Shown: piece after piece, positions 14,027-14,250 of the stretch | Layout of the letters: each line of letters opens with the position of its first letter | Position numbering within the stretch: position 1 is the stretch's first letter | NCBI GenBank assembly: GCA_964540605.1 | Contig: CAZINM010000029.1 | Coordinates: forward strand, 1-14,250 | Length of the DNA stretch: 14,250 bases | Direction of reading: 5' to 3' | From: CAZINM01 sp964540605 | Lineage (GTDB): Bacteria; Patescibacteriota; Dojkabacteria; SC72; JAHDCA01 | Program-made: the position numbers and the translations under genes | Notes under the pieces: generated by a model | Database searches by the model: none | What the model saw: only the letters and a program-made list of their open reading frames with translations | What the model was told of the DNA's origin: nothing

Positions 14027-14250
14027 GGTAATGGCTTTGCTGTAACAATAAGTCGCTTCAGATCTACTCCGGGAGGCCAACATGTCATTAATATCAAGGT
14101 CTCTGTTTCTGTATCTTCTGTTAATTCTTCAATTTGAGTTGGTGGAACAAATTTACTTTTTGTTACTTCATACATGTATGTCTTACCCTCGTATGTAAGA
14201 ATCACCTTATCATTGATCTCCAAGTCGTTGATCAAATAGAAATCGATATT
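14023..14250 (-). CDS. C-terminal part of a sortase (cut by window edge)
   Basis: The frame is open to the right edge, giving the last 75 residues of a larger protein; the in-frame TTG at 14235 is not a likely start. The fragment has the end of the sortase beta-barrel: DLEINDKVILTYEGKTYMYEV, a short acidic stretch, then the catalytic strand LILMTCWPPGVDLKRLIVTA. The cysteine in TCWPPG (fragment residue 57) and the arginine in LKR (66) match the catalytic Cys and Arg of sortases. The catalytic histidine would lie beyond the window. Sortases join surface proteins to the cell wall or to each other through LPXTG-like signals; no such substrate is in view. The short PPG-type loop resembles class D/E/F housekeeping-like sortases, but the class cannot be fixed. 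lemA follows 50 bases downstream. Confidence 0.85.
   Translation of the reverse strand, partial: NIDFYLINDLEINDKVILTYEGKTYMYEVTKSKFVPPTQIEELTEDTETETLILMTCWPPGVDLKRLIVTAKPLP

Noticed and set aside
14233..14235. TTG at 14235 as the start of a small 70-residue gene
   Set aside because: The frame remains open to the window edge and the protein is plainly the C-terminal part of a sortase; the TTG is an internal leucine codon.
13391..14250. Recoded UGA (code 25) as in Gracilibacteria
   Set aside because: recX and the TPM gene end properly at TGA in tight operon context, and no conserved glycine is encoded by TGA.

Overview
The window is a gene-dense, low-GC bacterial segment (roughly 35% GC by eye) with very short intergenic gaps. 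It uses the standard stop code: TGA is a true stop in recX and in the TPM-domain gene, which argues against the UGA-recoded Gracilibacteria/Absconditabacteria. Very compact genes, an almost complete lack of Shine-Dalgarno sequences, and a mix of LemA/TPM, DUF5684, MscL, RmuC and sortase genes suggest a Patescibacteria/CPR-type genome (for example Dojkabacteria or Microgenomates). That placement is inference and would need phylogenetics. No tRNA, rRNA, CRISPR array, insertion sequence or phage gene was seen.

Left block (1-7080, all on the minus strand). Transcription runs recA -> sppA -> recX -> recJ, then aspS, then an unidentified membrane protein cut by the left edge. recA, recX and recJ form a recombination/repair set, with the SppA membrane protease gene between recA and recX. 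recX and recJ overlap by 4 bp. aspS has its own promoter and a compact T-box leader whose antiterminator is clear (UGGNACC bulge, flanking helices, alternative hairpin, U-rich tail). The encoded aspartyl-tRNA synthetase carries an additional C-terminal YbaK/INS-type editing domain.

Middle block (7189-10171). mscL (plus) diverges from recA and converges on a small hydrolase gene related to N-formylglutamate amidohydrolase (minus). A second divergent pair follows: that hydrolase and an exported or membrane DUF5684-type protein with a striking Asp/Tyr/Trp-rich segment, closed by a strong intrinsic terminator. Next is a DUF1846 (UPF0371) protein that contains only the N-terminal domain of the usual two-domain family.

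Right block (10182-14250, minus strand). Transcription enters from the right through the 3' end of a sortase gene, then lemA, a TPM-domain (YgcG-like) protein, a MOP-superfamily (Wzx/MATE-like) flippase and rmuC. The first four suggest cell-envelope work; RmuC is a membrane-anchored nuclease-like protein. A sigma70-like promoter lies just before lemA, and a second, predicted leaderless one just before the flippase.

The most notable items are the T-box-controlled AspRS-INS fusion, the palindrome over the predicted recA transcription start, the single-domain DUF1846 protein, the D/Y-rich exported segment, the general absence of ribosome binding sites, and a marked excess of GATC sites.
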